Assembly (NCBI GenBank): GCA_017416705.1
Contig: JAFQBG010000040.1
Location: 1-38,158 of the forward strand
DNA length: 38,158 nt
Source of the DNA: Bacteroidaceae bacterium
Lineage (GTDB): Bacteria; Bacteroidota; Bacteroidia; Bacteroidales; Bacteroidaceae
Direction: 5' to 3'
Part shown: positions 14,774 to 22,213 of the stretch, one piece after another
How the letters are laid out: each line of letters starts with the position of its first letter
Numbering within the stretch: the first letter of the stretch is position 1
Notes under the pieces: model-generated
The model's database searches: none
What the model was told of the DNA's origin: nothing
Seen by the model: the letters and a program-made list of their open reading frames with translations, nothing else
Program-made: the position numbers and the translations under genes

Positions 14774-15572
14774 TTTATATATAGTATTGCTATCGGTCAT
14801 GCTTTTTGTGTGTGGTTGTGGCACTACAAAACGCGAACGCACATCGTCGGCAAGCAACGCGCCCATGCTGGAACTGCTGCAACAGATGCCTGCAATGCGT
14901 CCCCTGAACAACGACATTACCGCACGCATCAGAATGGCGGCAACCATCGACGACAAAGCTTTGTCGTCGAAAGGCACATTCTGCGCCGAACAAGGCAAAG
15001 GTATCAGAATTGGTATTACCGCGCTGGGACTCTTCGAGGTGGCAAGGCTCGACCTGTCAGTCGATAAAGCCCTTCTCATAAACAAAATGGGAAAAGAATA
15101 TGCGGCACTGAAATACTCCGACTATGGATTCTTGAAGCAGGCCGGACTTAACTACAAAATCTTGGAGGCAGTACTCCTGAATAGGCCTTTTTCGCCCGAT
15201 GGGACCGATTTTGCAAAAGCCATGTCGCGCATGAATATAACGAGCGACGCACAGCATATAGTTGTCTCCACCGGACAAATTAATAATATGTGTTATACGT
15301 TCTATTTTAACACAGCCGGTGGCGAACTTGTGAAAACCGAGGGAATATACGACAACAGGGTGCGTGTCACATGTCGGTATAGCGACTTCGAGAAACTAAC
15401 TTCGCGCCCGTTTCCCCGAAATATGTCACTTGTCATAGATGGCGTAGGTAGCGTAGTGGGGTTGGAAATGAATTTTTCCAACATAAAAGAGACGGAATAT
15501 GTTTTTGGCGTCAGCGATACAAGCAAGTACAGCCCGATAGATTTTTCGCGTATTATTGAACTCGTAAAGTAA
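14757..15572 (+). CDS. DUF4292-family lipoprotein
   Basis: A 271-residue protein starting with a lipoprotein signal, [21 protein letters not shown]. Cys21 is the likely lipidated residue (lipobox V-C-G-C). The rest resembles the DUF4292 family of Bacteroidetes, a beta-rich periplasm-facing domain thought to resemble LolA/LolB proteins. Segments include ARIRMAATIDDKALSSKGTF and GIRIGITALGLFEVARL. The start overlaps the TPR gene by 17 bases. The function is not established. Position in an envelope gene cluster suggests a role at the outer membrane. Confidence 0.75.
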   Translation: MIRKNSLYIVLLSVMLFVCGCGTTKRERTSSASNAPMLELLQQMPAMRPLNNDITARIRMAATIDDKALSSKGTFCAEQGKGIRIGITALGLFEVARLDLSVDKALLINKMGKEYAALKYSDYGFLKQAGLNYKILEAVLLNRPFSPDGTDFAKAMSRMNITSDAQHIVVSTGQINNMCYTFYFNTAGGELVKTEGIYDNRVRVTCRYSDFEKLTSRPFPRNMSLVIDGVGSVVGLEMNFSNIKETEYVFGVSDTSKYSPIDFSRIIELVK

Positions 15573-15581
15573 AAAACCTCG

Positions 15582-16514
15582 ATGGATACAAAAAGCAAGG
15601 TAAAGGGAGTTATATATGCAATGGTTGCAGCGGCCACCTATGGTATGATACCGTTGTTTGCACTGCCTCTGTATGCAGACGGGCTTAACCCCGACTCGGT
15701 GCTCTTTTTTAGGTATATGTTTGCAATAGCCATTCTTGCTGCCATGATAAAATTACGCGGCAGGGAATTTGCTGTCAAACGCAGCGAGATACTCCCCCTG
15801 ATGGCAATGGGCGTGATTATGTCCCTATCCTCCCTGACACTCTTTGGCAGTTATCAATATATGGATGGAGGCATTGCATCCACTATTTTGTTTGTATATC
15901 CTGTGCTGGTGGCAGTTATAATGGCACTTTTTTTCAAAGAAAAAATAACGGTGGTCACTATGCTGTGCATAGTATTTGCTCTTGGTGGAATATTGTTGTT
16001 GTATAATGGCGATAACAATGTGTCATTGAGCATAAAAGGAACAACGTTGGTTCTGTTGTCGGCTCTGTTCTATGCAATATATATAGTCAGTGTCAATCGT
16101 TCGGTCCTTAAAAAAATCCCGACGGTGAAGCTCACATTCTATATGTTGCTTTTTGGTATATCCTTGTTCATCTACCGCATAGATTTTGGTTCGTCTGTCA
16201 TTGTGCCCACCAAATGGTATTTGTGGGGTAATCTTTTTTCTTTGGCCCTTTTCCCCACTGCAATATCCTTCATTTGCACCACAAAAGCCGTTCAACACAT
16301 AGGTGCCACATCCACATCCATATTTGGAGCTTTGGAGCCTGTTACTGCGGTTGTAATAGGGGTGACGCTATTCGGTGAGCAACTTACACTAAGGATTGTT
16401 GTGGGGCTTGTGATGATAATAATGGCTGTGACATTCGTTGTTACCGGCGACAGAGTCAATATCTACCTGTTGCGTTTTCGTAAAATGTTTCCCAAACTGA
16501 AAAAAAGAAAATAG
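15582..16514 (+). CDS. EamA-family drug/metabolite transporter
   Basis: A 310-residue membrane protein with about ten predicted helices in two EamA halves. The first half runs from MVAAATYGMIPLFALPLYADG and the second from GTTLVLLSALFYAIYIVSVN. The second half ends with the typical SIFGALEPVTAVVIGVTLFGEQLT. The C-terminus is short and basic (RKMFPKLKKRK), as expected on the cytoplasmic side. The family exports or imports small metabolites; the substrate cannot be read from sequence. It begins 9 bases after the DUF4292 gene, so it is probably cotranscribed. It sits between two envelope genes that I recall as normally adjacent. Confidence 0.88.
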   Translation: MDTKSKVKGVIYAMVAAATYGMIPLFALPLYADGLNPDSVLFFRYMFAIAILAAMIKLRGREFAVKRSEILPLMAMGVIMSLSSLTLFGSYQYMDGGIASTILFVYPVLVAVIMALFFKEKITVVTMLCIVFALGGILLLYNGDNNVSLSIKGTTLVLLSALFYAIYIVSVNRSVLKKIPTVKLTFYMLLFGISLFIYRIDFGSSVIVPTKWYLWGNLFSLALFPTAISFICTTKAVQHIGATSTSIFGALEPVTAVVIGVTLFGEQLTLRIVVGLVMIIMAVTFVVTGDRVNIYLLRFRKMFPKLKKRK

Positions 16515-16570
16515 AACTTGGCATGCGATATTTAAAAGATATATGCTAACTTAGCGGAAATATTACTTGT

Positions 16571-17827
16571 ATGAACAGACACTTTGTAAAACACATATTG
16601 CTATTCTTTTTGTTTGCAGCCTTTGTGGCAATGCCTCTGTCGGCGCAACGCTCGGTGAAGGAGATGCGTAAGCGTGCCGGTAATTTGCAGAAACAGATTG
16701 CCGAGAAGGAGAGTATTCTGAAATCTTCGCAAAAGGATGTCAAGAGCAAACTGCAAAATCTCGACCTTCTATCGGCTAAGATAAAAGAACGCAAGCAGCT
16801 CATTGTGTTGTTGAACGATGAGGTTGGCATGCTCAACGATACCATAGAATATTTAAAAAACGAGATAAATGCCAAGGAGCAGGATGTGGCGAAGTCGAAA
16901 AACGAGTATGCACAGGCCTTGCGTCGCGCCCGTCATTACAATTCTTTTCAAAATAAATTGCTGTTCATAGTGTCGGCCAAGGATTTCAATATGATGCTCC
17001 GACGCTACCGTTACGCGCGCGAGTATATGAATGCTCATAAAAAAGCGGGTGAGCGGCTTCAAGAGAACATATCCATGCTAAATGCCAAAAAAAGCGAGCT
17101 CGACACCATCAGAGCGGGCAAGGAGGATGCATTGGTTGCGCAAAACCGCGAGAGCGAGTCGCTGAAAAACTTGCAGAGCGAGCAACGCAAAATTGTGGAT
17201 GATTTGCAGCGCGAATCCAAAAAAGTGCAGCGCGAACTTAAAAAACAACGCCAACAGCTTAACGAACTCAATGCAAAAATAGACCGAATAATAGAGCAGG
17301 AAATAGAGAAACAACGCAAGCGTGAGCTTGCCGAGGCTAAGGCTCGTGAAAAGGCTAAGAACAAGCAGGGGGGCACAGTCGCTGTACGCAACAACGAGGG
17401 GGTGAGCAAAATGAGTGGCTCCTTCTTGCAGAACAAGGGGCGTCTGCCGGCACCTATAACAGGTCCCTATCATGTGGTGAACGATTTTGGAAAACGCCAA
17501 GGGGTTATGGGCAAGGGAAATGTTCTTGTCGATAATGGTGGTATAGTCATCCAAGGACGCGAAGGAGCGCAAGCACGATGTATATTTGAAGGAACCGTCA
17601 CTGCGGTGTTCCGCACAACCGATTATGCTTTGGTGCTGGTGCGCCACGGGAAGTATTTGTCGGTGTATTGCCAGTTGGACAAGATACACGTCAAGGATGG
17701 CGATGTAGTCAAGGCGGGCACCATCATTGGCGATATAGCAAAAAACAGTTCGGGGCATACGCGCCTGTTGTTCCAGCTGCGCAACGAGAAAGTTAAGCTC
17801 AATCCCATGCAGTGGCTTAAATTATGA
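16571..17827 (+). CDS. EnvC-like murein hydrolase activator, degenerate LytM domain
   Basis: 418 residues. A signal peptide (HILLFFLFAAFVAMPLSAQ) is followed by a long coiled coil, about residues 25-265, rich in K, E, Q and R. A basic low-complexity linker precedes a C-terminal LytM/M23 domain (about 295-418). The metal-binding residues of active M23 peptidases appear absent. The usual H-x-G-x-D region reads GKGNVLVDNGG, and the final HLHF region reads HTRLLFQL. This pattern is that of EnvC and related factors, which do not cut peptidoglycan themselves but activate amidases at the septum. It ends 13 bases before the convergent methyltransferase gene, with no obvious terminator between. Confidence 0.85.
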   Translation: MNRHFVKHILLFFLFAAFVAMPLSAQRSVKEMRKRAGNLQKQIAEKESILKSSQKDVKSKLQNLDLLSAKIKERKQLIVLLNDEVGMLNDTIEYLKNEINAKEQDVAKSKNEYAQALRRARHYNSFQNKLLFIVSAKDFNMMLRRYRYAREYMNAHKKAGERLQENISMLNAKKSELDTIRAGKEDALVAQNRESESLKNLQSEQRKIVDDLQRESKKVQRELKKQRQQLNELNAKIDRIIEQEIEKQRKRELAEAKAREKAKNKQGGTVAVRNNEGVSKMSGSFLQNKGRLPAPITGPYHVVNDFGKRQGVMGKGNVLVDNGGIVIQGREGAQARCIFEGTVTAVFRTTDYALVLVRHGKYLSVYCQLDKIHVKDGDVVKAGTIIGDIAKNSSGHTRLLFQLRNEKVKLNPMQWLKL

Positions 17828-17840
17828 TGCTTGAAGGGGG

Positions 17841-18569
17841 CTATCGTCTAATTCTTATCTCGGCCAAATAGTCATAGTGTTCCCCGTCTATACATTTTTG
17901 GCATTGCATGCCACTTTCGTTGGCGTAAAATTCCAGTGTGTTATAGTCTATGTATAGCCAATCGAATGTAGCCCCTTTTATGCCCTTGTAGCGCATTTCG
18001 AAGTCCACTTCGCCATAATATTTGCCGGCAATATCTATGCAGAACGACCCATCCTCCTCTTCGAACAGATACCTTAAATCCGAGGAGTCCAGTAGCACTA
18101 TGCCGTCGGGGTTTAACAGCCGTTTTATGCTGCGAAAGAACAACGGCAGCCTCTCTACCTTCCCTACAATCCCAATGCCATTCATGGCCATAATGATGGT
18201 GTCGAATTTTTCGGTAAAGGTCTCGTCAAAAAAGTTTATCGGTCGTGCGTCTATGTCGCGTTCTTTCATTACGCCTACCGATAGCTCCGATATATCTATT
18301 GCCACCACATCGTGGCCTCGGGCTTTCAGTTCCAAAGCATGGCAACCCGACCCGGCACCCACGTCCAATACTCTTCCTTTGGCGCGTGTAATCATCTCCT
18401 GCTCCAAAATGGGCATGTGGGAGAATGTACGGAACAGGGTGGATACGGGTATTTCGTCTTCGTAGAACATCGAGGATAGGACTCGTAATTTTGCTGCTTT
18501 GCCGGTTGCATGGTAGTCGGCTATGGCTCTTCCCATTGGGTCTTTTTGGGGGACAAGTATGCTGTTCAT
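17841..18569 (-). CDS. Class I SAM-dependent methyltransferase
   Basis: 242 residues from the ATG at 18569, which overlaps the GT9 stop in an ATGA. The open frame runs further upstream, but that part is only antiphase GT9 sequence. The SAM-binding motif RVLDVGAGSGCHALEL is at about residues 66-81. The acidic second motif (DVVAIDIS) follows, and a motif-IV-like region reads FDTIIMAMNGIG. The acceptor substrate is not known. Translational coupling with a GT9 glycosyltransferase and DUF4254 protein suggests methylation of a surface glycan precursor, but this is inference. Confidence 0.85.
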   Translation of the reverse strand: MNSILVPQKDPMGRAIADYHATGKAAKLRVLSSMFYEDEIPVSTLFRTFSHMPILEQEMITRAKGRVLDVGAGSGCHALELKARGHDVVAIDISELSVGVMKERDIDARPINFFDETFTEKFDTIIMAMNGIGIVGKVERLPLFFRSIKRLLNPDGIVLLDSSDLRYLFEEEDGSFCIDIAGKYYGEVDFEMRYKGIKGATFDWLYIDYNTLEFYANESGMQCQKCIDGEHYDYLAEIRIRR

Positions 18570-19666
18570 GGGGTTTTTTGTAGGTGTTCCAATATTCTTT
18601 GTGCAATATCCTCGGGGGCTATATCCATGCAACGATAGTCGCCATATATACATGGCTTGTTTCCATATATGGAGCATGGGCGGCATGGCATGTTTTTCTG
18701 TATGCAGTTGCTTGGCGACTGTCTCCATCCTAAGAAGCCGGCAAGGGGCGACGTTGCTCCCCATATCGAAAATACGGTGGTGTTTGTCAGTGAGGCAAGG
18801 TGCATGTTGGCCGAATCCATGCTTATCATGGCATCGAGGTGGCTCATTATTTTTAGTTCGCCTTCAAAATTGCTTTTGCCCACCAAGGAGTGTACGTTGT
18901 TGAATTCTTTGCACCATGTGTCTATTACCTCCTCCTCGGTTTTTCCATTGCCAAAACAGAATATTCTGATGTTTTCTTTTTCGCTGAGCAATGCTATCAC
19001 TTGTCGCATATTCGGCATGGGGTATATCTTGCCTTTGTGATTGGCAAACGGAGCTATGCCCACCCATTTGTCTTCTCCTTTGGGTGGCATGAATGTGGCA
19101 TACGGGCTTATATCGGCTTTTTCGTTGCCAAAAAGTGATATGAAATTGGGGGTGAGGGAAAATCCTAATTTTCTATAAACGGTCTTTTGCCTGTCGAAAA
19201 TGCTCTCTATGGCTTTTTTGTTGCTGTTGCTTGGGTCGATGAGGCTTTTACGTTCGGCTTTTTTGCTCTCGGTCCTTACTGTTTTTGCTTTGCCCAATAG
19301 GAACGGCAAGGTGAGGAAATGGCTTTTTGTCTCGTTGTGCAGGTCGGCTACCGCCACTACGTCGTACTCTTTTTTTAGTCGATATCCAAATTTCAGTAAC
19401 GATATGTAGTTGCTTATGGAGCTTTTGATTTTCTCTATTTTGCTTTTTGCTTTTGTGTTTGCCAATTTAATGCCGCGAAACTCCATGTTGTCGGGCATGT
19501 TGGTGAATATCGGGCGTAGAAACTCCTGACTTACAAAGACAAATCTATGATTTTTGTTTGTGGCTGCAAGCGAATATAGCAATGGTATTGTCATTGCTAC
19601 ATCGCCAATAGCCGAGAAACGTGTTATAATTACAGTTGGTATGTTTTTATTTTTTTCCTGCACCAT
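18566..19666 (-). CDS. Glycosyltransferase family 9, heptosyltransferase-like
   Basis: 366 residues. It opens with VIITRFSAIGDVAMTIPLLYSL, the glycine-rich N-terminal block of ADP-heptose:LPS heptosyltransferases. It ends with the conserved tail FSIWGATSPLAGFLGW and the Cys-rich MPCRPCSIYGNKPCIYGDYRC seen in this family. Enzymes of GT9 transfer heptose or related sugars to the lipopolysaccharide core at the inner membrane. The exact sugar is unknown. The start lies inside the last 20 bases of the DUF4254 gene, and its stop overlaps the methyltransferase start. The three genes are therefore one translationally coupled unit. Confidence 0.9.
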   Translation of the reverse strand: MVQEKNKNIPTVIITRFSAIGDVAMTIPLLYSLAATNKNHRFVFVSQEFLRPIFTNMPDNMEFRGIKLANTKAKSKIEKIKSSISNYISLLKFGYRLKKEYDVVAVADLHNETKSHFLTLPFLLGKAKTVRTESKKAERKSLIDPSNSNKKAIESIFDRQKTVYRKLGFSLTPNFISLFGNEKADISPYATFMPPKGEDKWVGIAPFANHKGKIYPMPNMRQVIALLSEKENIRIFCFGNGKTEEEVIDTWCKEFNNVHSLVGKSNFEGELKIMSHLDAMISMDSANMHLASLTNTTVFSIWGATSPLAGFLGWRQSPSNCIQKNMPCRPCSIYGNKPCIYGDYRCMDIAPEDIAQRILEHLQKTP

Positions 19667-20261
19667 AAAGTACGGGGTTGAGTGAGGGGTCGTTGTACAT
19701 CTTCATCTGGCGATATACCTTCATGTATTTTCTTCCGGCTGCTATATCGTCGAGCAACTGCCCGATGGATGTGGTCATATCCTTGTACTGCTCCTGCAAT
19801 ACGTTTAGCTTGGCTTGACATTTGGAACGATGCTCTTCGCTCACGTCGTTGCGATTTACCTCCTCCTGCATGTGATAAATTTTCAGGGCCAAAATGGAAT
19901 AGCGGTCCACTGCCCATGCGGGGCTTTCGGTGTTTATGGTGGCGTTGTCCAAGGGTTTTACGTCCTTGTAGGTGTCAAGGAAATAGCTGTCTATGAGCTC
20001 TACAAGGTCGGTGCGGTCCTGATTCGACTTGTCAATGCGGCGTTTCAGGGTGAGGGCTGCAACGGGGTCTATTTGCGGGTCGCGTATAATATCCTCGAAA
20101 TGCCATTGTACAGTGTCAATCCAGCATTTCAGATATAGATAAAATTCAATGCTTTTTTCGGGATATGGATTGTTTATGGGGGTATCTACATTGTCTGTTT
20201 TGTGATAATCTGCAATGGCTTTGTTAAAAATGGGCCAACTTAATTCTGTAAATGTACTCAT
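19647..20261 (-). CDS. DUF4254-domain protein
   Basis: 204 residues, mainly helical and soluble, without signal peptide or membrane segment. The composition and stretches such as SIEFYLYLKCWIDTVQWHFED, LKRRIDKSNQDRTDLVELID and PAWAVDRYSILALKIYHMQEE match the DUF4254 family. In Bacteroidetes I know that family as a neighbour of GT9 glycosyltransferases. It is the first gene of a three-gene operon behind a good promoter at 20293-20324. No enzymatic motif is visible. A helper role in surface-glycan assembly is a guess from gene order only. Confidence 0.85.
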   Translation of the reverse strand: MSTFTELSWPIFNKAIADYHKTDNVDTPINNPYPEKSIEFYLYLKCWIDTVQWHFEDIIRDPQIDPVAALTLKRRIDKSNQDRTDLVELIDSYFLDTYKDVKPLDNATINTESPAWAVDRYSILALKIYHMQEEVNRNDVSEEHRSKCQAKLNVLQEQYKDMTTSIGQLLDDIAAGRKYMKVYRQMKMYNDPSLNPVLYGAGKK

Positions 20262-20292
20262 GATTATTTTTTTTGTTTTGTTTGTATAAATG

Positions 20293-20324
20293 CAAATCTA
20301 ATTAAACTTTATGATATTGACAAC
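20293..20324 (-). promoter_or_regulatory. Promoter of the DUF4254-GT9-methyltransferase operon
   Basis: On the minus strand, TTG (complement of 20321-20323) and TAGATTTG (complement of 20293-20300) are separated by 20 bases, matching the Bacteroidetes -33/-7 consensus. Transcription should begin near 20286, giving a short leader of about 25 bases to the ATG at 20261. Confidence 0.7.
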
Positions 20325-20356
20325 GTTTTAAATGGAAAGTTTTTTATATTTGACAC

Positions 20357-20380
20357 AAACATTGGAATAAACATTGGAAT
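20357..20380 (+). repeat. 12-bp perfect tandem duplication at the edge of the repeat array
   Basis: AAACATTGGAAT occurs twice head to tail at 20357-20368 and 20369-20380. The second copy runs directly into the first AATATAGC end of the palindromic array. Confidence 0.85.
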
Positions 20381-20693
20381 ATAGCCTGCGCTCGCTGTAA
20401 AAAATATTCAAGCAAGCTTGATATTTTTCGCTCGCTTGTTGCAATTTGCGCTTTGCGCGAATATAGTCTGCGCTCGCTGTAAAAAAAAACCGAAGTAAAC
20501 TTCGTTTTTTTTGCTCGCTTGTTGCAATTTGCGCTTCGCGCGAATATAGTCTGCGCTCGCTGTAAAAAAACCGAAGTAAACTTCGTTTTTTTCGCTCGCT
20601 TGTTGCAATTTGCGCTTCGCGCGAATATAGCCTGCGCTCGCTGTAAAAAAACCGAAGTAAACTTCGTTTTTTTCGCTCGCTTGTTGCTATATT
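20378..20693 (+). repeat. Four-unit array of an 81-83 bp palindromic intergenic repeat
   Basis: Units start at AATATAG at 20378, 20460, 20543 and 20624, so periods are 82, 83 and 81 bases. Each unit has AATATAG, CTGCGCTCGCTG, an A-rich arm, a short hairpin core, a T-rich arm and CGCTCGCTTGTTG. The first three units continue through a GCGCTTCGCGC-containing linker into the next unit; the last ends GCTATATT. In units 2-4 the core pairs CGAAGT with ACTTCG. In unit 1 it pairs CAAGC with GCTTG. Both cores have one unpaired base on the left arm. The whole array is bounded by 8-bp inverted ends (AATATAGC, GCTATATT). It fills most of the 460-base gap between the divergent DUF4254 and pdxB genes and reads open in some frames, but there is no sign that it is coding. 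It is a dispersed-palindrome or MITE-like element of unknown function. Confidence 0.9.
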
Positions 20694-20695
20694 TG
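20688..20695 (+). promoter_or_regulatory. -7 box of pdxB formed by the end of the repeat array
   Basis: TATATTTG at 20688-20695 is a perfect TAnnTTTG match. Its first six bases are the terminal inverted repeat of the array. About 20 bases upstream only TTCG is found in place of the -33 TTTG. The predicted start near 20702 would exclude the upstream ATG at 20698 and favours translation from 20722. Confidence 0.5.
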
Positions 20696-20721
20696 CCATG
20701 ATAATGAATATTGTAGCGCGT

Positions 20722-21783
20722 ATGAAAATTGTAATGGACGAGAAAATTCCCTATTTGCAGGAGGCACTCACTCAAATGGGGCATACTGTGACGGCTATGC
20801 CAGGCGATGCTATCGATGCGGTGGCGTTGGATGGTGCAGGCGCGCTTTTTGTGCGCACAAGGACTCTGTGCAATGCTGCTTTGCTCGATGGCACCGACGT
20901 GCGTTTCATAGGTACGGCTACCATAGGCTACGACCATATTGATGCCGATTATTGCCGTCGGGCAGGCATCGAGTGGGTTAGTGCTCCGGGGTGCAATGCC
21001 GATGCTGTTTTGCAATATGTGCAGTCTTCGATATATTCTTGGTTGAAGGATAAAAAAACAGATATATCTGCACTTGCAATAGGCATTGTGGGTGTTGGCC
21101 GAATTGGCTCGCGTGTGGAGCGTTGGGCGCGTTCGCAGGGTATGACTGTTTTGCTGAACGACCCTCCTCGGCAGGCTGCCGGGGAACCGGGGTTTGTATC
21201 GTTGGACGAAATAGCCCGCGTGTGCGATATTGTAACATTCCACCCGACGCTGAGTCTGTCGGGCCCATTCCGTAGTTACCACCTGCTCGACAGTGCTTTC
21301 CTTGCAAAAATAAACCGTCGTGCTCTGCTCATAAATGCCTCACGCGGTGCTGTTGCCGATAATAACGCTTTGTATGACGCTGTTGTCGGAAACAGCCTTC
21401 TCGATGTGGCTCTTGATGTTTGGGAGAACGAGCCAAAAATAAGTCAGGAACTGCTGGAGCGAGCATTTATAGCCACACCACACGTAGCGGGGTACTCGGC
21501 CAAGGGCAAGCTGAATGCCAGCCAGATGATGTTGCAGGCATTTGCGCAATATACTTCCTATAAGGCCGAACTGCCTCATATCGAGCTTCCCCCACCTGCC
21601 AATAACAACATAGAGGCATCGACGCTCGCTGACGCGTTGCTCAAAATATATTCCCCGTTGAGCGATACAGCCAAACTAAAAAGCTCCCCGTCTATGTTCG
21701 AGTGGCTGCGAAACAACTACGAACTAAGGCGCGAACCCTCGGAATTCATAGTTCATATCGATGGAAAACCGGTTGTTTTGTAG
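20722..21783 (+). CDS. pdxB: Erythronate-4-phosphate dehydrogenase
   Basis: 353 residues from ATG 20722, giving MKIVMDEKIPYLQEAL, which fits family N-termini. An in-frame ATG at 20698 lies at or before the predicted transcription start. It is a D-2-hydroxyacid dehydrogenase: the NAD-binding motif GIVGVGRIGSRVERWA is near residue 118, followed by INASRGAVADNNAL and the catalytic-His region ATPHVAGYSAKGK. PdxB oxidises 4-phosphoerythronate in the DXP-dependent branch of pyridoxal phosphate synthesis. A C-terminal extension (FEWLRNNYELRREPSEFIV) matches the PdxB dimerisation tail. It appears monocistronic, between the repeat array and a weak hairpin. A generic hydroxyacid dehydrogenase is less likely because of that tail. 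Confidence 0.92.
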   Translation: MKIVMDEKIPYLQEALTQMGHTVTAMPGDAIDAVALDGAGALFVRTRTLCNAALLDGTDVRFIGTATIGYDHIDADYCRRAGIEWVSAPGCNADAVLQYVQSSIYSWLKDKKTDISALAIGIVGVGRIGSRVERWARSQGMTVLLNDPPRQAAGEPGFVSLDEIARVCDIVTFHPTLSLSGPFRSYHLLDSAFLAKINRRALLINASRGAVADNNALYDAVVGNSLLDVALDVWENEPKISQELLERAFIATPHVAGYSAKGKLNASQMMLQAFAQYTSYKAELPHIELPPPANNNIEASTLADALLKIYSPLSDTAKLKSSPSMFEWLRNNYELRREPSEFIVHIDGKPVVL

Positions 21784-21812
21784 CAAAAAATGTTATATAA
21801 TTAGGTGAATTA

Positions 21813-21836
21813 TGCACAAAAAGGGCTATTTGTGCA
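21813..21836 (+). terminator. Weak hairpin after pdxB
   Basis: TGCACAAA at 21813-21820 pairs with TTTGTGCA at 21829-21836 around an 8-base loop. An A run, not a T run, follows, so termination on the + strand would be weak. Confidence 0.4.
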
Positions 21837-21863
21837 AAAATGTATCAATTTTTTGCCAAATCC

Positions 21864-21895
21864 TTTGTGTTTTTCTATTTTTTGTCATAATTTTG
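21864..21895 (+). promoter_or_regulatory. Promoter of acpP-fabF-rnc
   Basis: TTTG at 21864-21867 and TAATTTTG at 21888-21895 are separated by 20 bases, a full match to the Bacteroidetes promoter consensus. The predicted start is near 21902, giving a leader of about 32 bases to acpP. Confidence 0.8.
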
Positions 21896-21933
21896 TCGCA
21901 TCTAACAATTTATAATTCTTAAATTATACAACT

Positions 21934-22176
21934 ATGTCAGAAATTGAAGCAAGAGTAAAAGCAATTATCGTAGAGAAGTTCGGTGTTTCAGAGTCAGAGG
22001 TTACATCTGAGGCAAGTTTCACAAACGACCTGAGTGCAGACTCTTTGGATAGAGTAGAGCTTATCATGGAAATCGAGGACGAGTTCGGTATCTCAATTCC
22101 CGAGGATCAAGCAGAAAATATCGCAACAGTAGGTGATGCTGTTAAGTATGTAGAAAAAATGGTTGCCGAGAAATAA
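21934..22176 (+). CDS. acpP: Acyl carrier protein
   Basis: An 80-residue acidic protein. Ser37 in [15 protein letters not shown] is the 4'-phosphopantetheine attachment site, and the recognition helix follows it. It carries growing acyl chains in type II fatty acid synthesis and would also donate acyl groups to lipid acyltransferases such as the glsB-like product in this window. It is followed 37 bases later by fabF, the usual partner, and has the best promoter match in the region. Confidence 0.98.
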   Translation: MSEIEARVKAIIVEKFGVSESEVTSEASFTNDLSADSLDRVELIMEIEDEFGISIPEDQAENIATVGDAVKYVEKMVAEK

Positions 22177-22213
22177 ATTTTCTCGAACCATATAACCAAA
22201 CTGTTCTGATTTA

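Noticed and set aside
18570-18764. Longer N-terminus for the methyltransferase
   Set aside because: It lies within the GT9 gene in another frame; the ATG at 18567-18569 gives an ATGA overlap and a normal family N-terminus.
20378-20693. CRISPR array
   Set aside because: Repeats are adjacent and about 81 bases, with no unique spacers and no cas genes.
20344-21282. A 312-codon open frame on the minus strand across the repeat array and pdxB, with a repeating 27-residue period
   Set aside because: The period simply reflects the 81-base DNA repeat, and the rest is antisense to pdxB, whose product is well recognised. Units differ by one or two bases in A-tracts, which shifts frames, so coding is not being selected.
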